From contig JAPFFF010000012.1 of the NCBI GenBank assembly GCA_039105265.1, forward strand, positions 4,588,001 to 4,652,000: a stretch of DNA of 64,000 nucleotides, read 5' to 3'. This stretch comes from Tritrichomonas musculus (taxonomy: Eukaryota > Parabasalia > Tritrichomonadida > Tritrichomonadidae). The notes under the pieces were generated by a model that was not told the DNA's origin, did no database searches, and was given only the letters and a program-made list of their open reading frames with translations. The first letter of the stretch is position 1. Each line of letters begins with the position of its first letter. The translations under genes and the position numbers were made by a program. This document shows, piece by piece, positions 51,114 through 61,300 of the stretch.

Positions 51114-51139
51114 CCCTCGTTTCACCATGCTCGTCAACG
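51114..51139 (-). promoter_or_regulatory. Internal copy of the inverted-repeat edge motif
   Basis: The 26 bases here (core TTCACCATGCTCGTCAACG) are also found at the inner edges of both terminal repeats (47,879-47,904 inverted, and 51,923-51,948). On the minus strand the copy lies 46-71 bases upstream of the gene starting at 51,068; the one in the right repeat is 60-85 bases upstream of the gene starting at 51,863. This fits a shared promoter or regulatory site of the element. Confidence 0.5.
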
Positions 51140-51164
51140 ATTCAAAAATAACAATTCATTCAAT

Positions 51165-51863
51165 TTATTTTTCATCATACACATCATGATATGTAGATCT
51201 TCTACCGAGATGAGGACGACTATTGAAGAACTTCCAATCATTAAATACTACCTCATAAACAACACCTTGATATCGATATTTCAATTTCGATTTTTGATTC
51301 TTATATTCACTAATGAGTTCACATCCTTCATCTTCAAACATCTTCTTTATGTGATTTTGTGTATATCGAGGACACTTACTTTGATGAGCTCGATACCCCG
51401 AATTCCATCTATAAGGAGTTGTTTGATATTCATTTCCATCATGAATATAGAATACTTTAGTATCACAATTCACATACTTACTGATTATCTCACAGTCTTC
51501 AGATTTCATCGATTCTCTTAATTTCACTTCTTTCTCCAATCGTTGTTGTTCTCGAACTTTATTAATAGGTTTCTCAGTATTCTCTTTAACTAGTAATTTA
51601 CTCTTACTTTTATTGAATGATTGATTCGGATCTTCACAAAAGCGATCTAGATGAGCTACCATCAAGTTATTAGGATCGTTATTTCTATAGAAAGTGATGA
51701 TACATGATTGATGTAATGATTTCGGAGCTTTCACGATTGTACAATCATACTCTTCAAACAATTGTTTAACGACTTTTGAATCGTAACTAGCTGTTAATGT
51801 GTAATCACCATTCTTATTCATGATGACGAGTCTCTGAAAGTACTTTGCGGCTGATTCTCTCAT
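51165..51863 (-). CDS. Maverick-type element protein with repeated C/Y-rich units (232 aa)
   Basis: A 232-residue product with two or three diverged repeats built on (L/M)FE(E/D)(Y/E)(D/G)C followed by (T/E)(I/L) and a Tyr-rich strand (CEIISKYVNCDTKVFYIHDG; CELISEYKNQKSKLKYRYQG). The spacing recalls the short treble-clef-like repeats beside homing-type endonucleases in large DNA viruses, but no nuclease domain is visible. It may bind DNA or RNA. Its start lies about 60 bases inside the right inverted repeat boundary motif. Confidence 0.55.
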   Translation of the reverse strand: MRESAAKYFQRLVIMNKNGDYTLTASYDSKVVKQLFEEYDCTIVKAPKSLHQSCIITFYRNNDPNNLMVAHLDRFCEDPNQSFNKSKSKLLVKENTEKPINKVREQQRLEKEVKLRESMKSEDCEIISKYVNCDTKVFYIHDGNEYQTTPYRWNSGYRAHQSKCPRYTQNHIKKMFEDEGCELISEYKNQKSKLKYRYQGVVYEVVFNDWKFFNSRPHLGRRSTYHDVYDEK

Positions 51864-51909
51864 TTGTGTTCACGTTAAAAAATTAGTATTGATGATGAAT
51901 AATCGAGTT

Positions 51910-52335
51910 TTATCCCACTGACCCCTCGTTTCACCATGCTCGTCAACGTCATTCACTCACGAATCTTATACTGTATAACACCTCTCAATATCTGGGGGTC
52001 CACTCGATACCTATTAAAACACCATCAAATCTCCATAACTGATTTATCGTGTATTAATTATCACTCACGTCATCTTCACCATGAAAACACTATATTTATA
52101 ACGTTCCAGAGCACTCGCGTACGTCATGTCATGTGCGTCATATCACGTGAGAAACACGTAATGAATAATGCTGTCAACGACCTCCAGATATGCTATTTTT
52201 GCGTGTTTCTGAGCCTCTCGTGACAATCACCCCCAAACTACTGTTTTAGATTTTGAGCCTAGGATTCTGGGGACCTTAGAATAGGCATTGACGCAAACTT
52301 TATTAGGGGGTCCAACACGTCAGATATTCACTACT
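51910..52335 (-). repeat. Right terminal inverted repeat of the Maverick-type element
   Basis: The inverted partner of 47,491-47,916. The 26-base motif at its inner end is at 51,923-51,948. A 95-residue frame present in both repeats follows from their identity and has no other support. Confidence 0.9.
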
Positions 52336-52340
52336 TATGC

Positions 52341-53177
52341 AGCATTTAATAAATATCATCCACAACATTAAAAATAATCAAATACTTCTTATATTGTATA
52401 GGTTAGGCGGGGCGCCCTAAACCTCGGCCTAGACTCAAAAATTTATTACACATTGGCATATTGAGAATGAAATATTCTCTTTTAAAGTTATTAAGTCGTA
52501 GAAAAAGGATTGAGATAGAATATTAGGAAAACTAGTGAAATCATCTTATCTTGAATTTCAATAAAAATATGCATTAAAAAGTATATTAGTATAGAATATA
52601 TCATTTTAGACAAAAAAATCTTTTTAATTCAATTATTAAAAAAGTTGGAGATAATATATTTGTGAAAAAATAGTGATTGAGCAAAATTCTCATTTATATT
52701 TATTTATATTGTATTTTTGGATAAAAATCTTTAAAATTACCCTGCTCTCATTTTCCTGAAACAAGATTGGATTATTCATAATATAGCAAATAATTTGTAA
52801 ATTTCAGGTTTAAAAAGGTTTAAAATTGGTTTATAATGCTACTAGATAATTATTGCTTTATTTGAACAGTTAAATTTTTGAAACGATAATTATTGCATTT
52901 GATAAGATATTTGATTAAAAAAAACTTTATTTGTACCCATAATAATGATTAAACATGCTAGAAAAGAGATGATACTGTATTAAAAAGGCCCAATGTTGAC
53001 TGATTTAAAAGTTGGGGAAAAAAAAGTTAAAAATTACATTTTTTTTATAAAATTTTATGCAAAAAAACCATTTTTCCCAGATTGAAATGTTATATAAAAA
53101 AAGTTGGGGAAAAATGGTAATTTCCCTTTTTAAATAGTTTAAATTAATTATTTCCAATTTTTTTTATTTCTACATAA
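52341..53177. other. AT-rich spacer
   Basis: No gene. A GC-rich island GGTTAGGCGGGGCGCCCTAA with following CCTCGGCCTAG (52,402-52,432) stands out. A dispersed repeat copy at 53,036-53,130 is listed separately. Confidence 0.45.
53036..53130. repeat. Dispersed repeat copy 3
   Basis: Contains CCATTTTTCCC, GATTGAAATGTTATATAAAA and GTTGGGGAAAAATGGTAATT, as in copies at 35,138 and 35,708. The arms CCATTTTTCCC and GGGAAAAATGG form a hairpin of about 45 bases. An unknown ORF begins 48 bases after it. Confidence 0.55.
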
Positions 53178-53606
53178 ATGACACAATCCCAACCATTAGC
53201 TTATAGATCAATAACTAAATTTGTTGATATCATTAGAAAATACGTTAAACAAAACCATTCAATTTATCCAATTAGTGCAAACCTATATTTTGAAGGTAAG
53301 GATTCATTTAATAACAAGTATAAACAACTCTGCATTAAGCCCATATTCATTGAATTGTTCACGGTATCAGATAAAAAGTTATACATTAAAAATAAAGAAA
53401 TACTTGAAATTTATGAAAAACAATTATGCGTTTCATTTAATGAATCTGTAAAACGTTCTTTACCTAAGAATAAGTCAAAACAGTTTATATTAAATGTTAA
53501 CTTTGAAATTCAAGAATATAATGAATTTAACATCCAACTGCTTGACCGTTATTTTAGTTCTCGCACTTCTAATAAGAGAAAGTATTTTGTAATATTTTAC
53601 ATATAA
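53178..53606 (+). CDS. Small protein of unknown function
   Basis: A 142-residue frame from an ATG (MTQSQPLAYRSITKFVDIIR). It is basic and Asn/Lys-rich with predicted helices and no membrane segment. Like the ORF at 35,763 it follows a copy of the dispersed repeat, so it may be part of, or cut by, a mobile element. A 24-base stretch near its end (ACATCCAACTGCTTGACCGT and four more bases) recurs with one change near 55,850. I do not recognise a family. Confidence 0.35.
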   Translation: MTQSQPLAYRSITKFVDIIRKYVKQNHSIYPISANLYFEGKDSFNNKYKQLCIKPIFIELFTVSDKKLYIKNKEILEIYEKQLCVSFNESVKRSLPKNKSKQFILNVNFEIQEYNEFNIQLLDRYFSSRTSNKRKYFVIFYI

Positions 53607-56555
53607 CATGTCTCTAAAAATTTTAAACTTATAGTTAAAATCACTATATTTACTTTCGGGATGAGAAGATGACAAAACGTATCTAAATATTAATATCCTT
53701 ATTTTTCAAATCAAATTTGTTGATAATTCTCCTGGTGCATATTTTTAAAATGAAACGCAACTGAAGCAGTAACTCTTTCTTTAAAAGCAATTGTAAAGCT
53801 GCTATTATTGTTAGTTTACCTTAGAATTAGTTAGTTAACGGGAATTCCCGTTTTACATATACTAATAATAGACATTTTATTTTCTCCAAAATAGTATATA
53901 TTCTTCATCTTTTTTTACTCTAAAAAAGATTAAAATATTTGAGAAATCTCATTGAATTCTCATCATTCAATTGGACGTACGCCCTTAATAATAAAAAGAA
54001 AGAGTTACTTTTTTTATTTTATAAAAGATCAAACTTTTTGTGAAAGAGTTTTTTTTTTTTTTAATATTTTTTATATGCTTTTGCAATTATGCTCTTCCTA
54101 TTTTTATTAAACAAGAGAAATATTTTGGAAATTCAAATATTGAATTGTATTTAAAAAGTTGAAAGATTTATTAGAAAATCTAAAAAATTTCTGATTTATC
54201 GTCTTTACTTAAAAAAATAAATTTATCTTAATTTAATACTATTTAAAATTCTATTATACATGAAATATAGATTAAAGTATTTACATTTATTACTTTAAAA
54301 TATATTTAAACTGTTATCAATCAAAGGTTTTATTTGCCATAACTCTGGAAAATGACAAAAATCGAAATTCACAAAAAATTGAATTATTTAAAAAACCCCC
54401 TAAAAAACCGTTTACAATTTTTTACGGCGCTAAAAAACGATTCCTAACAAAATACCTCTATTCTTTTTAATACATTTGATATCCAGCAATTATTATTCAG
54501 ATCATAAATAATAATTTTATTGAACTATTTCTTTTGATTTTCTGTTTCAATGAATATAATTTAGATATCAATCATTGAAAATAAAATTGGGGTTTGCTCT
54601 GATATAAAGCATTTAATTTGTGCATAAAGCAAAACTCTGTTTTTGTTTTTTATTTCTGTTTTTGCCCCAAAAAGTTACTTGATCATCATCATTTATAAAT
54701 CTTTTGAAAATCAAAATTCATTCTATTGGCTTTGCTTATTTGATTTAGTGTTATTAGTACAGTTTTATTTATTAAAATGATTACATTTAAAGTGCTAGAA
54801 CATAAAATGATTTTTTTATTTTTTGTTTAATTACTATTTCATTTTTACAAAATATAAAATATTTCTGTTATTTTCATAAAAAAACAAATAATTATATTAT
54901 TTAATGCTTTTTTATGAGATATATCAAAAATAGATTAAGATATTCGATCAATATAAATTTTATTTATTTTTGAATAGTTTATTTCATTTTGAACTTTTTT
55001 AACAGATATTTTTAAAAATGGATAGCATAGTATAAATCAAATGATATTCTTAATTGATATTAGGAAAATATTCCTTGAATTTCTTTTCAAAAATAATAAT
55101 TTCCATGATTTGAAGTAAATAAATGCATATATATATTTATAAAATAAAAAACTGGTTATATAAAAATAGTTAACTTAAAAATTTTTTATATTAGAAAAAA
55201 TAAATCTTACAATTTCATTGAAAAATTGAGAGTTTTTTGTAGGAAAAACGTATTATTTTGATAAGAGAAATAAAAGTTATTAAAAATAAAATATATTAAA
55301 AATAGTAAAATATATATTAATTATAATAATTTATATATTTATTTGATTCTTAGTACGATAAAAAAAATATATCAAAATATTAAATATTGCTTAAAAATTG
55401 TTGATAATTATTAAAAATTGCCCAATAATAGGAAAATGAAAGTTTTAATCTTGAAAATATAAATAAATGTTTATATAAAATGTTTATAGATAGATTAATT
55501 GTCAATATCAAAAAATATAATTTTCGATGTAGTTATATATCCAGACAGGATCATTATTCCCTTTTGAGGTTATATAATATTTTAATCAGTATTAATAGCT
55601 AATAATTAATACACCATTATATTTTCGATTAGTCACAAAAACAGAAATTTAGGGGGTTTTTTATTTAATACCAAAAAAGATTTACTTTTATAGATGCATC
55701 GGTGGAACCATTTTATAAAAGATCAAAAATTTAAATATTATTTTAAACATTTATATTATATCTACAATATAACGAGAGTTTATTTTTTTATAGTTACCCC
55801 ACCCATTTTCAAAAGCTAAAATGTTTGCCTCAATTTTTTGACGCTTTACATCCAATTGCTTGACCGTTATGTAATGTTATTAATGCGACATGTGATATAA
55901 AAATATGTAGTTATATTTATTTGTCAGATGGAATTTTCTTGGCAACTTCACCTTAAAAATAAAAAACAATTCATATATAAAAGAAATTATTTTTATTCCT
56001 CCTTCCATTCAATTTAGAAATTGTATATCTTTTCCATTTCACCTATTCTTTCTTATTAATTTTTCAATATTTCGGGGGTATCTTTGAAAAAAAATCTTAT
56101 CTATTGAAAAAATTCAGAAGTATAAAAAAATCTTGGGATAATTTTCAAAAGATGATTGCCCTAAAAATTTAGTTTATCTCAAAATTTGAAATAAATTCAC
56201 TTTTGATATATATCTAAAGTGAGTCAAATCGATTTCAAATTTTTTCCTTTTTTTATGCTAATAAATAATAATATAAAACAATATATATTTCTTTAGCCAA
56301 AAGTTCATTTAAATATATTTCGGAAATTGAATGATATCTTCGATTTTAATAATTATCATTTTTTCCAAAAACTAATGCGATATAATATATTATTAATTTA
56401 TAATTATAAATTTTAATTTCTTTTATTTAATAAAAATTGTTTTATTAATAATATATATGATATGTTTTGGGGATATTTATGAGTTAAAAAACATATAAAT
56501 GTTAGTAAATTTTCTATAGGAATTTTTTTTTTTAATCTTTATTAATCTTGGCTGC
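53607..56555. other. 2.9-kb AT-rich spacer
   Basis: No gene I can support. It holds an inverted-repeat unit at 53,768-54,009, an ORF-fragment repeat near 55,850, and a shared phrase CATTTTATAAAAGATCAAA-like near 54,015 and 55,712. The rest is simple AT-rich DNA. Confidence 0.45.
53768..54009. repeat. 240-bp inverted-repeat unit with central palindrome
   Basis: Ends are AGTAACTCTTTCTTT (53,768-53,782) and AAAGAAAGAGTTACT (53,995-54,009), perfect 15-base inverted repeats. Near the middle is a perfect 16-base palindrome AACGGGAATTCCCGTT (53,837-53,852). No target duplication is evident. It could be a MITE or a structured noncoding unit. Confidence 0.5.
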
Positions 56556-57839
56556 ATGATGTTAGAGTTTATAAACGAAATTCCTAATGATACTTTTTCA
56601 GATCTTAAGCAAATTGGATCTGGCACATATTCTTGTATTTTTTCTTCCATACACGTACCAACTGATACCCGCGTTGCTTTAAAAGTATGCCTAAAAAGCG
56701 ATGACTCAGAATATATGAAAATAGTTGATCAGGAATTGAGTATACACAAATCTCTTAACCATCCTCTGATTTGCAAATATTTTACTGATTTTGAAACAGA
56801 GCATTTAACGGTTGTTGCTATGGAATTAATTGAAGGCATTGATTTACTTGAATATGTAAATCAAAACAGTGGCTTACAACTTAAAGAAGCTCAAAGTATT
56901 TTTTCTCAATTAGTTATAGCTATCGAATACTTACACGTTGAGCACAATATATCACATCGTGATTTAAAACTTGAAAATATTATGGTGGACAAATATGGAC
57001 ATATAAGACTGATTGATTTTGGCTTCAGTTCTCCAAAAAGTTTGATGTCAACGATATGCGGCTCTATACCTTATTGCGCACCAGAAGTATTAGAATGCCA
57101 AAGTTACACAAAGGAAGCAGATATTTGGAGCTTAGGAATAATTTTATATTCGCTTTCTACAGGAAATTTACCATTTTATAATACTAATATAAACAAGCTA
57201 GTCAATATTATTTGCAAGTACAGTCCAATTTATCCATCATCGATTGATCCGATGGCTCGCGATTTGATATCTAGATTACTTATTAAGGATCCTGAACAAC
57301 GAATTTCTATTGAAGAAATAAAAACTCATCCTTTCATATCTAATGCTAGGCTACTTCAATTAAATTATAAGCAACTATTTTCTGAAAAACACGAAATGAA
57401 AAATGAATTTGTACCGCTTATTAAAAAAGAGGCTCGAATAAAAGCATCAAAAAGTAATCCAACTATTGATAAATACCGTACCAATCCTACTTATCTTGAA
57501 TTAAAACGTCAAAGAAGGTATATCTCATTAATGTCTAGCAATATAACAATCAATACACTTCCAATTACTAAATTGCATAAAATTGTTACAAAAAACACAG
57601 ATAATGTTGTTGATTTAATCTTAATGCGAAAAGATTTTTCATCAAATTTAAATAAGCTAATTGAATTAGCAATTTTAACTTCAAACTCACAAAATGATTA
57701 TAATCAGCATTTAGGCCACATTAAATTACGATCTTCTTTACCTTTCCATCTTACATGCTCAAACAATCTACCTCATCATAGAAATGCATCTAATCATGTC
57801 TTTTTCCCACAGTCACCAGTAATTGCAAAACCCCTTTAA
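56556..57839 (+). CDS. CAMK-like serine/threonine protein kinase
   Basis: A 427-residue kinase; the domain spans about 16-270. Motifs: IGSGTYSCIF glycine loop, VALKVC with the ATP Lys, HRDLKLENIM, IDFGFSS, CGSIPYCAPEV activation segment and DIWSLGIILYSLSTGNLPF, all as in active CAMK/SNF1-like kinases. A C-terminal region of about 150 residues is basic and Ser/Asn-rich with no domain. It is closely similar in layout to the kinase at 22,474, but their tails differ. The ATG at 56,556 is followed at once by a second Met; either could start the protein. Confidence 0.92.
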   Translation: MMLEFINEIPNDTFSDLKQIGSGTYSCIFSSIHVPTDTRVALKVCLKSDDSEYMKIVDQELSIHKSLNHPLICKYFTDFETEHLTVVAMELIEGIDLLEYVNQNSGLQLKEAQSIFSQLVIAIEYLHVEHNISHRDLKLENIMVDKYGHIRLIDFGFSSPKSLMSTICGSIPYCAPEVLECQSYTKEADIWSLGIILYSLSTGNLPFYNTNINKLVNIICKYSPIYPSSIDPMARDLISRLLIKDPEQRISIEEIKTHPFISNARLLQLNYKQLFSEKHEMKNEFVPLIKKEARIKASKSNPTIDKYRTNPTYLELKRQRRYISLMSSNITINTLPITKLHKIVTKNTDNVVDLILMRKDFSSNLNKLIELAILTSNSQNDYNQHLGHIKLRSSLPFHLTCSNNLPHHRNASNHVFFPQSPVIAKPL

Positions 57840-57917
57840 GATAATTTATTTATATTTTTGAATAAAATATTATGCGATTTAAAATTTTAGATATTTTTAT
57901 TCTGTATTAAAAAAAAT

Positions 57918-57990
57918 GCCTCCGACGGGACTCGAACCCGCGACACTCGGATTAAAAGTCAGATGCTCTAGCCGACTGAGCTACGAAGGC
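57918..57990 (-). tRNA. tRNA-Lys (UUU), copy 2
   Basis: A 73-nt tRNA on the minus strand, identical to the copy at 1,511 but for two bases. The T stem GCGGG/CCCGT pairs well. The anticodon stem is TCTGA/TCCGA, so its middle pair is T-C, where copy 1 has G-C. Anticodon TTT (Lys). Confidence 0.94.
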
Positions 57991-58353
57991 TTCCATTCTA
58001 TTCAAAATAGAATAGCATGAACAATCAAAATATTTTATATCAATAGGTTGACTTTTTTTATTTTATGGTTTTATTAAAAATTATCAATATAAATAAGCAA
58101 TTTTAATATATTATTGAATTTTAATTAATGATTTATACGCAATTTAAATATTTAAACCTTTCATTAGTGACCATAAAGAAATATATTAATATTTTTTTTT
58201 TTGAAATATCTAAATTTTATACTTATTACTTTTTCAATTGAATTTCTTCTTTTTGAATGTACAAAACTTAATTTCAGAGAAAGGAAAACGTTTTCAAAAA
58301 AGGAATTTGAGAGTATTAATCGAAACTCTAAACTTTTATAGCAATTTTAAAAA
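57991..58353. other. AT-rich spacer
   Basis: A 363-base spacer between tRNA-Lys and the large gene. AT-rich, without a gene or repeat that I can see. A TTTTAA box lies 3 bases before the ATG at 58,354. Confidence 0.5.
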
Positions 58354-61300
58354 ATGGATACCAAAAGACCAATTTTAGGACTTAAAGCTACCAATTTTAG
58401 CGACGAAGAATCCGATATTTTTTTCGATAGCAATGATGGAAGTGATATTTCTCCTCTTACAATAGCACCATCAGTTCCTCCTCCATCAAAATCAGGAGGG
58501 GTGATGTTGCTTCCTCCTCCTCCTCCTCCTCCGCCAACTTCAGACAAGCAAGAGGACAGAATTAGATCATTTGATGATGCATCTCCACGAATTACAGCAA
58601 TTTTGGCTTCACTTGAGGACTACGATTTTAAAAAGGCAAGCACTCATTTTACAGGTGATATTTACTTTATTCCAGAGCATATTGTGTCAGATGAAAAATC
58701 AGCTGAGTTTAATTCATATGCTCATTTGACTGATCCAAAAGCCCGATTTTATCCCCCATCTGATGCACATGAAATAGTCTTAGCGCAAATCGAAATAGTT
58801 AAATATTACAAGAAATTAGATGTTGATTTTAAGCAATTTAAATTAAAAAACCTCGATTCTCGAATTTCATCGCTAATTTATTATATATTATCCAAAACCG
58901 ACGATCATCATGTTTCATTATACTACTGTTTTATGTCTCTTACCGAATTTCTCAAATCGCCTACAGTTGCTCCAGTAGCTTCATTATTTCCAGATTTTGA
59001 ACTGAAAACAATTGTCTATACCTTATGTTCGAATTTAGTACATCTATTTCCTCACCATCCTCTCTTACCTTCCGTCATCCACAAATTTAATAATATCGAT
59101 CCGAGTGTCTTATCGTTACTCAACCAAATCAACAGCGAAGATAGCGACAGTGATACAGAATTCTCCGATTCCTTTTTTGATTCGATTGCCAACGTACAGC
59201 AAGCCAGACCTCCTGTAATAGTTCTTCCAGGTCAATTTTCAGCCACATTGACCAATGTCCTTGAAAATTGCCAAGCCCTACCCAATGATCAAATTCTCAT
59301 TACGGTTAATGAGCCACCATCGACCTTTACATTTTACCTTGCCGACGGTTTGTATCAATTTACACCAAACAAATTTGTCGATTGGATTTTTTCTTTGTAT
59401 CCCAAGAAAGACGACTTCTTAATGCAGCAACAGGACAAGACTAACAATGATGATAATAGTGAACACGAACCCTTTCTACAACCGCCATCCAACTACAACA
59501 CAATGGGCGAGATTGACCATAAAAAGGCCTTTAAAAAAAGCAAGAGAAAAATGAGCTCTTTACATCAGAAGTCGATTCCACCTATTTCATCTGAAGACAA
59601 CATCAGTCCAAACGATCCATCAATGATTGATTGTGAGGGGATGATCAACCTCTTGAAGCTGGACCCAACTGATGCCCAAAAAGAAATGCCAAATCTAGAG
59701 AAAAGGGAAGATCTTTTTCACATTCAATTTCCTCTTCTTCAAAATATTCTGTACAACAATTTTACTTCTATTTCTTCTACTTCAACAATCCTTAGAAAAT
59801 GCCCGTATCCTGAAATATTAGATCTAGAAGCAAAGACGAACAATCTATTCGTCTCTGATTGTAATCAAAAAGAGGCTCCACCGATTTCGTCGTCAAGTTC
59901 GAACGTCATTAATGAGATCTATGAAAAAATCTTTGAAATAATTCCAGAAAAGGAACTTTTGAGTCATAGAGATTGCCAAATTCAACGGTTACCAAAATTG
60001 AGAGACATACCAAACTTTGAAGAACAAGATTGTACAACTGATGAAATGAAAGTATTGATCTATTTGTCTGACATTGAATTTCTTTTAAACGGTCGTTCGC
60101 CATTGAATTTATCACGAAGTGGAATTCAAACTTCATTATCATCAAAAATTAGAACAAGTGATCGTGCTTCAATTATTTATTATCTTTATTCAACTAAAAC
60201 TTATCCTCCTTTTATTACTTATCGTACTGCGTTTGCTCTTGCCGTTAACCTCTTCGAATACAAGGCACAACATGCAACTGACATTTTATTCGAAGGTATT
60301 TACGTCCTTTTGAACAACATCCCTTTAATGGCAAAAATGGAGTCCGTTAGAAGTGGAATGTTATTTTTCGCTGAACTTTTAGAAAGACTTGATCGTTATT
60401 ATTATTCATGTTTATTGTTTGATGCTTTTTATTTATATAGTGAAAATGGATCAAAACTTGATTTGACATCTTTAACAAACATTGCTTCTTTATGTCAAAA
60501 GAATCATGACGCTGCACGAACTGCTTTTTATTATTCAAAGTCACTTGAGCGTTATGTATCGAACAGACAAATTGAAGAAGCTTTATATATAACACAAATG
60601 CTTGCAAACACATACAATGACTATGGCATGACAGACTGTTCAGTAAGCATTCTTAGCCACATATTAAAAGACTCTTATAAATTGAAAATAGAAGGAAATT
60701 TGCCAAGAGCACAAGTAATAAAAGTTGGCCGAAAAACAATGAGACCAATTAGAAAAAAGAGTAACAATGCAGAATTTAAACCTCCTCCTGATTCTATTAA
60801 TACTTTATTAACAGGCATTTCTCTTTGTGAAGTTTTATTAAATAAGCATTACTTTACGTTATCATCAGAATTACTTGAAGAAATGAAGAATTCAACCGAT
60901 AATCAAATGTTTGAAAGGATCATTGAATATTTGAAGGTTCGAAATCTTCTTAAACAAAATAATTTCGATAGTTTCATGGAAAGTGTTTCTCATATTCAAT
61001 TCCATCTACGTATAAAAAGGGGAGTTACAGGATCAAGATTATCATTACATAATGCATCAAACTTTGATCCTTCATTAGCAACCATCAAATTAATCATGAG
61101 AGGTTGTGTTTCACGTAATTTATTTAAAGATGCTGTTTTTTGGTCTGATATTTATATAATGGCGCAAACAAATCAATCTCTTAAAGATATTGGTTTTGGT
61201 TTCCTTCATCGAGGAATTGCATTAAGAATAGCATCATTACAAATGCATATAACAAATCCTCCTTATTCAATGCATGTTGATAAAATGACTGATCTTATGA

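Larger units (their letters stand above)
47491..52335. mobile_element. Compact Maverick/Polinton-type element (non-autonomous)
   Basis: A 4,845-bp element with inverted repeats of about 426 bases, ends AGTAGTG...CACTACT (the AG start is typical of Mavericks), and a 5-base target duplication TATGC at 47,486-47,490 and 52,336-52,340. Four genes fill it: two forward (48,034 and 49,222) and two reverse (50,073 and 51,165), meeting tail to tail. One is a FtsK/HerA-type packaging ATPase, a core Maverick gene. Polymerase B, integrase, protease and a recognisable major capsid gene are absent, and it is far shorter than the usual 15-20 kb. The two inverted repeats differ at only about two positions, so insertion is recent. 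Base composition is less AT-rich than the host flanks. It looks like a largely whole, small derivative that would depend on a full element. Confidence 0.85.
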
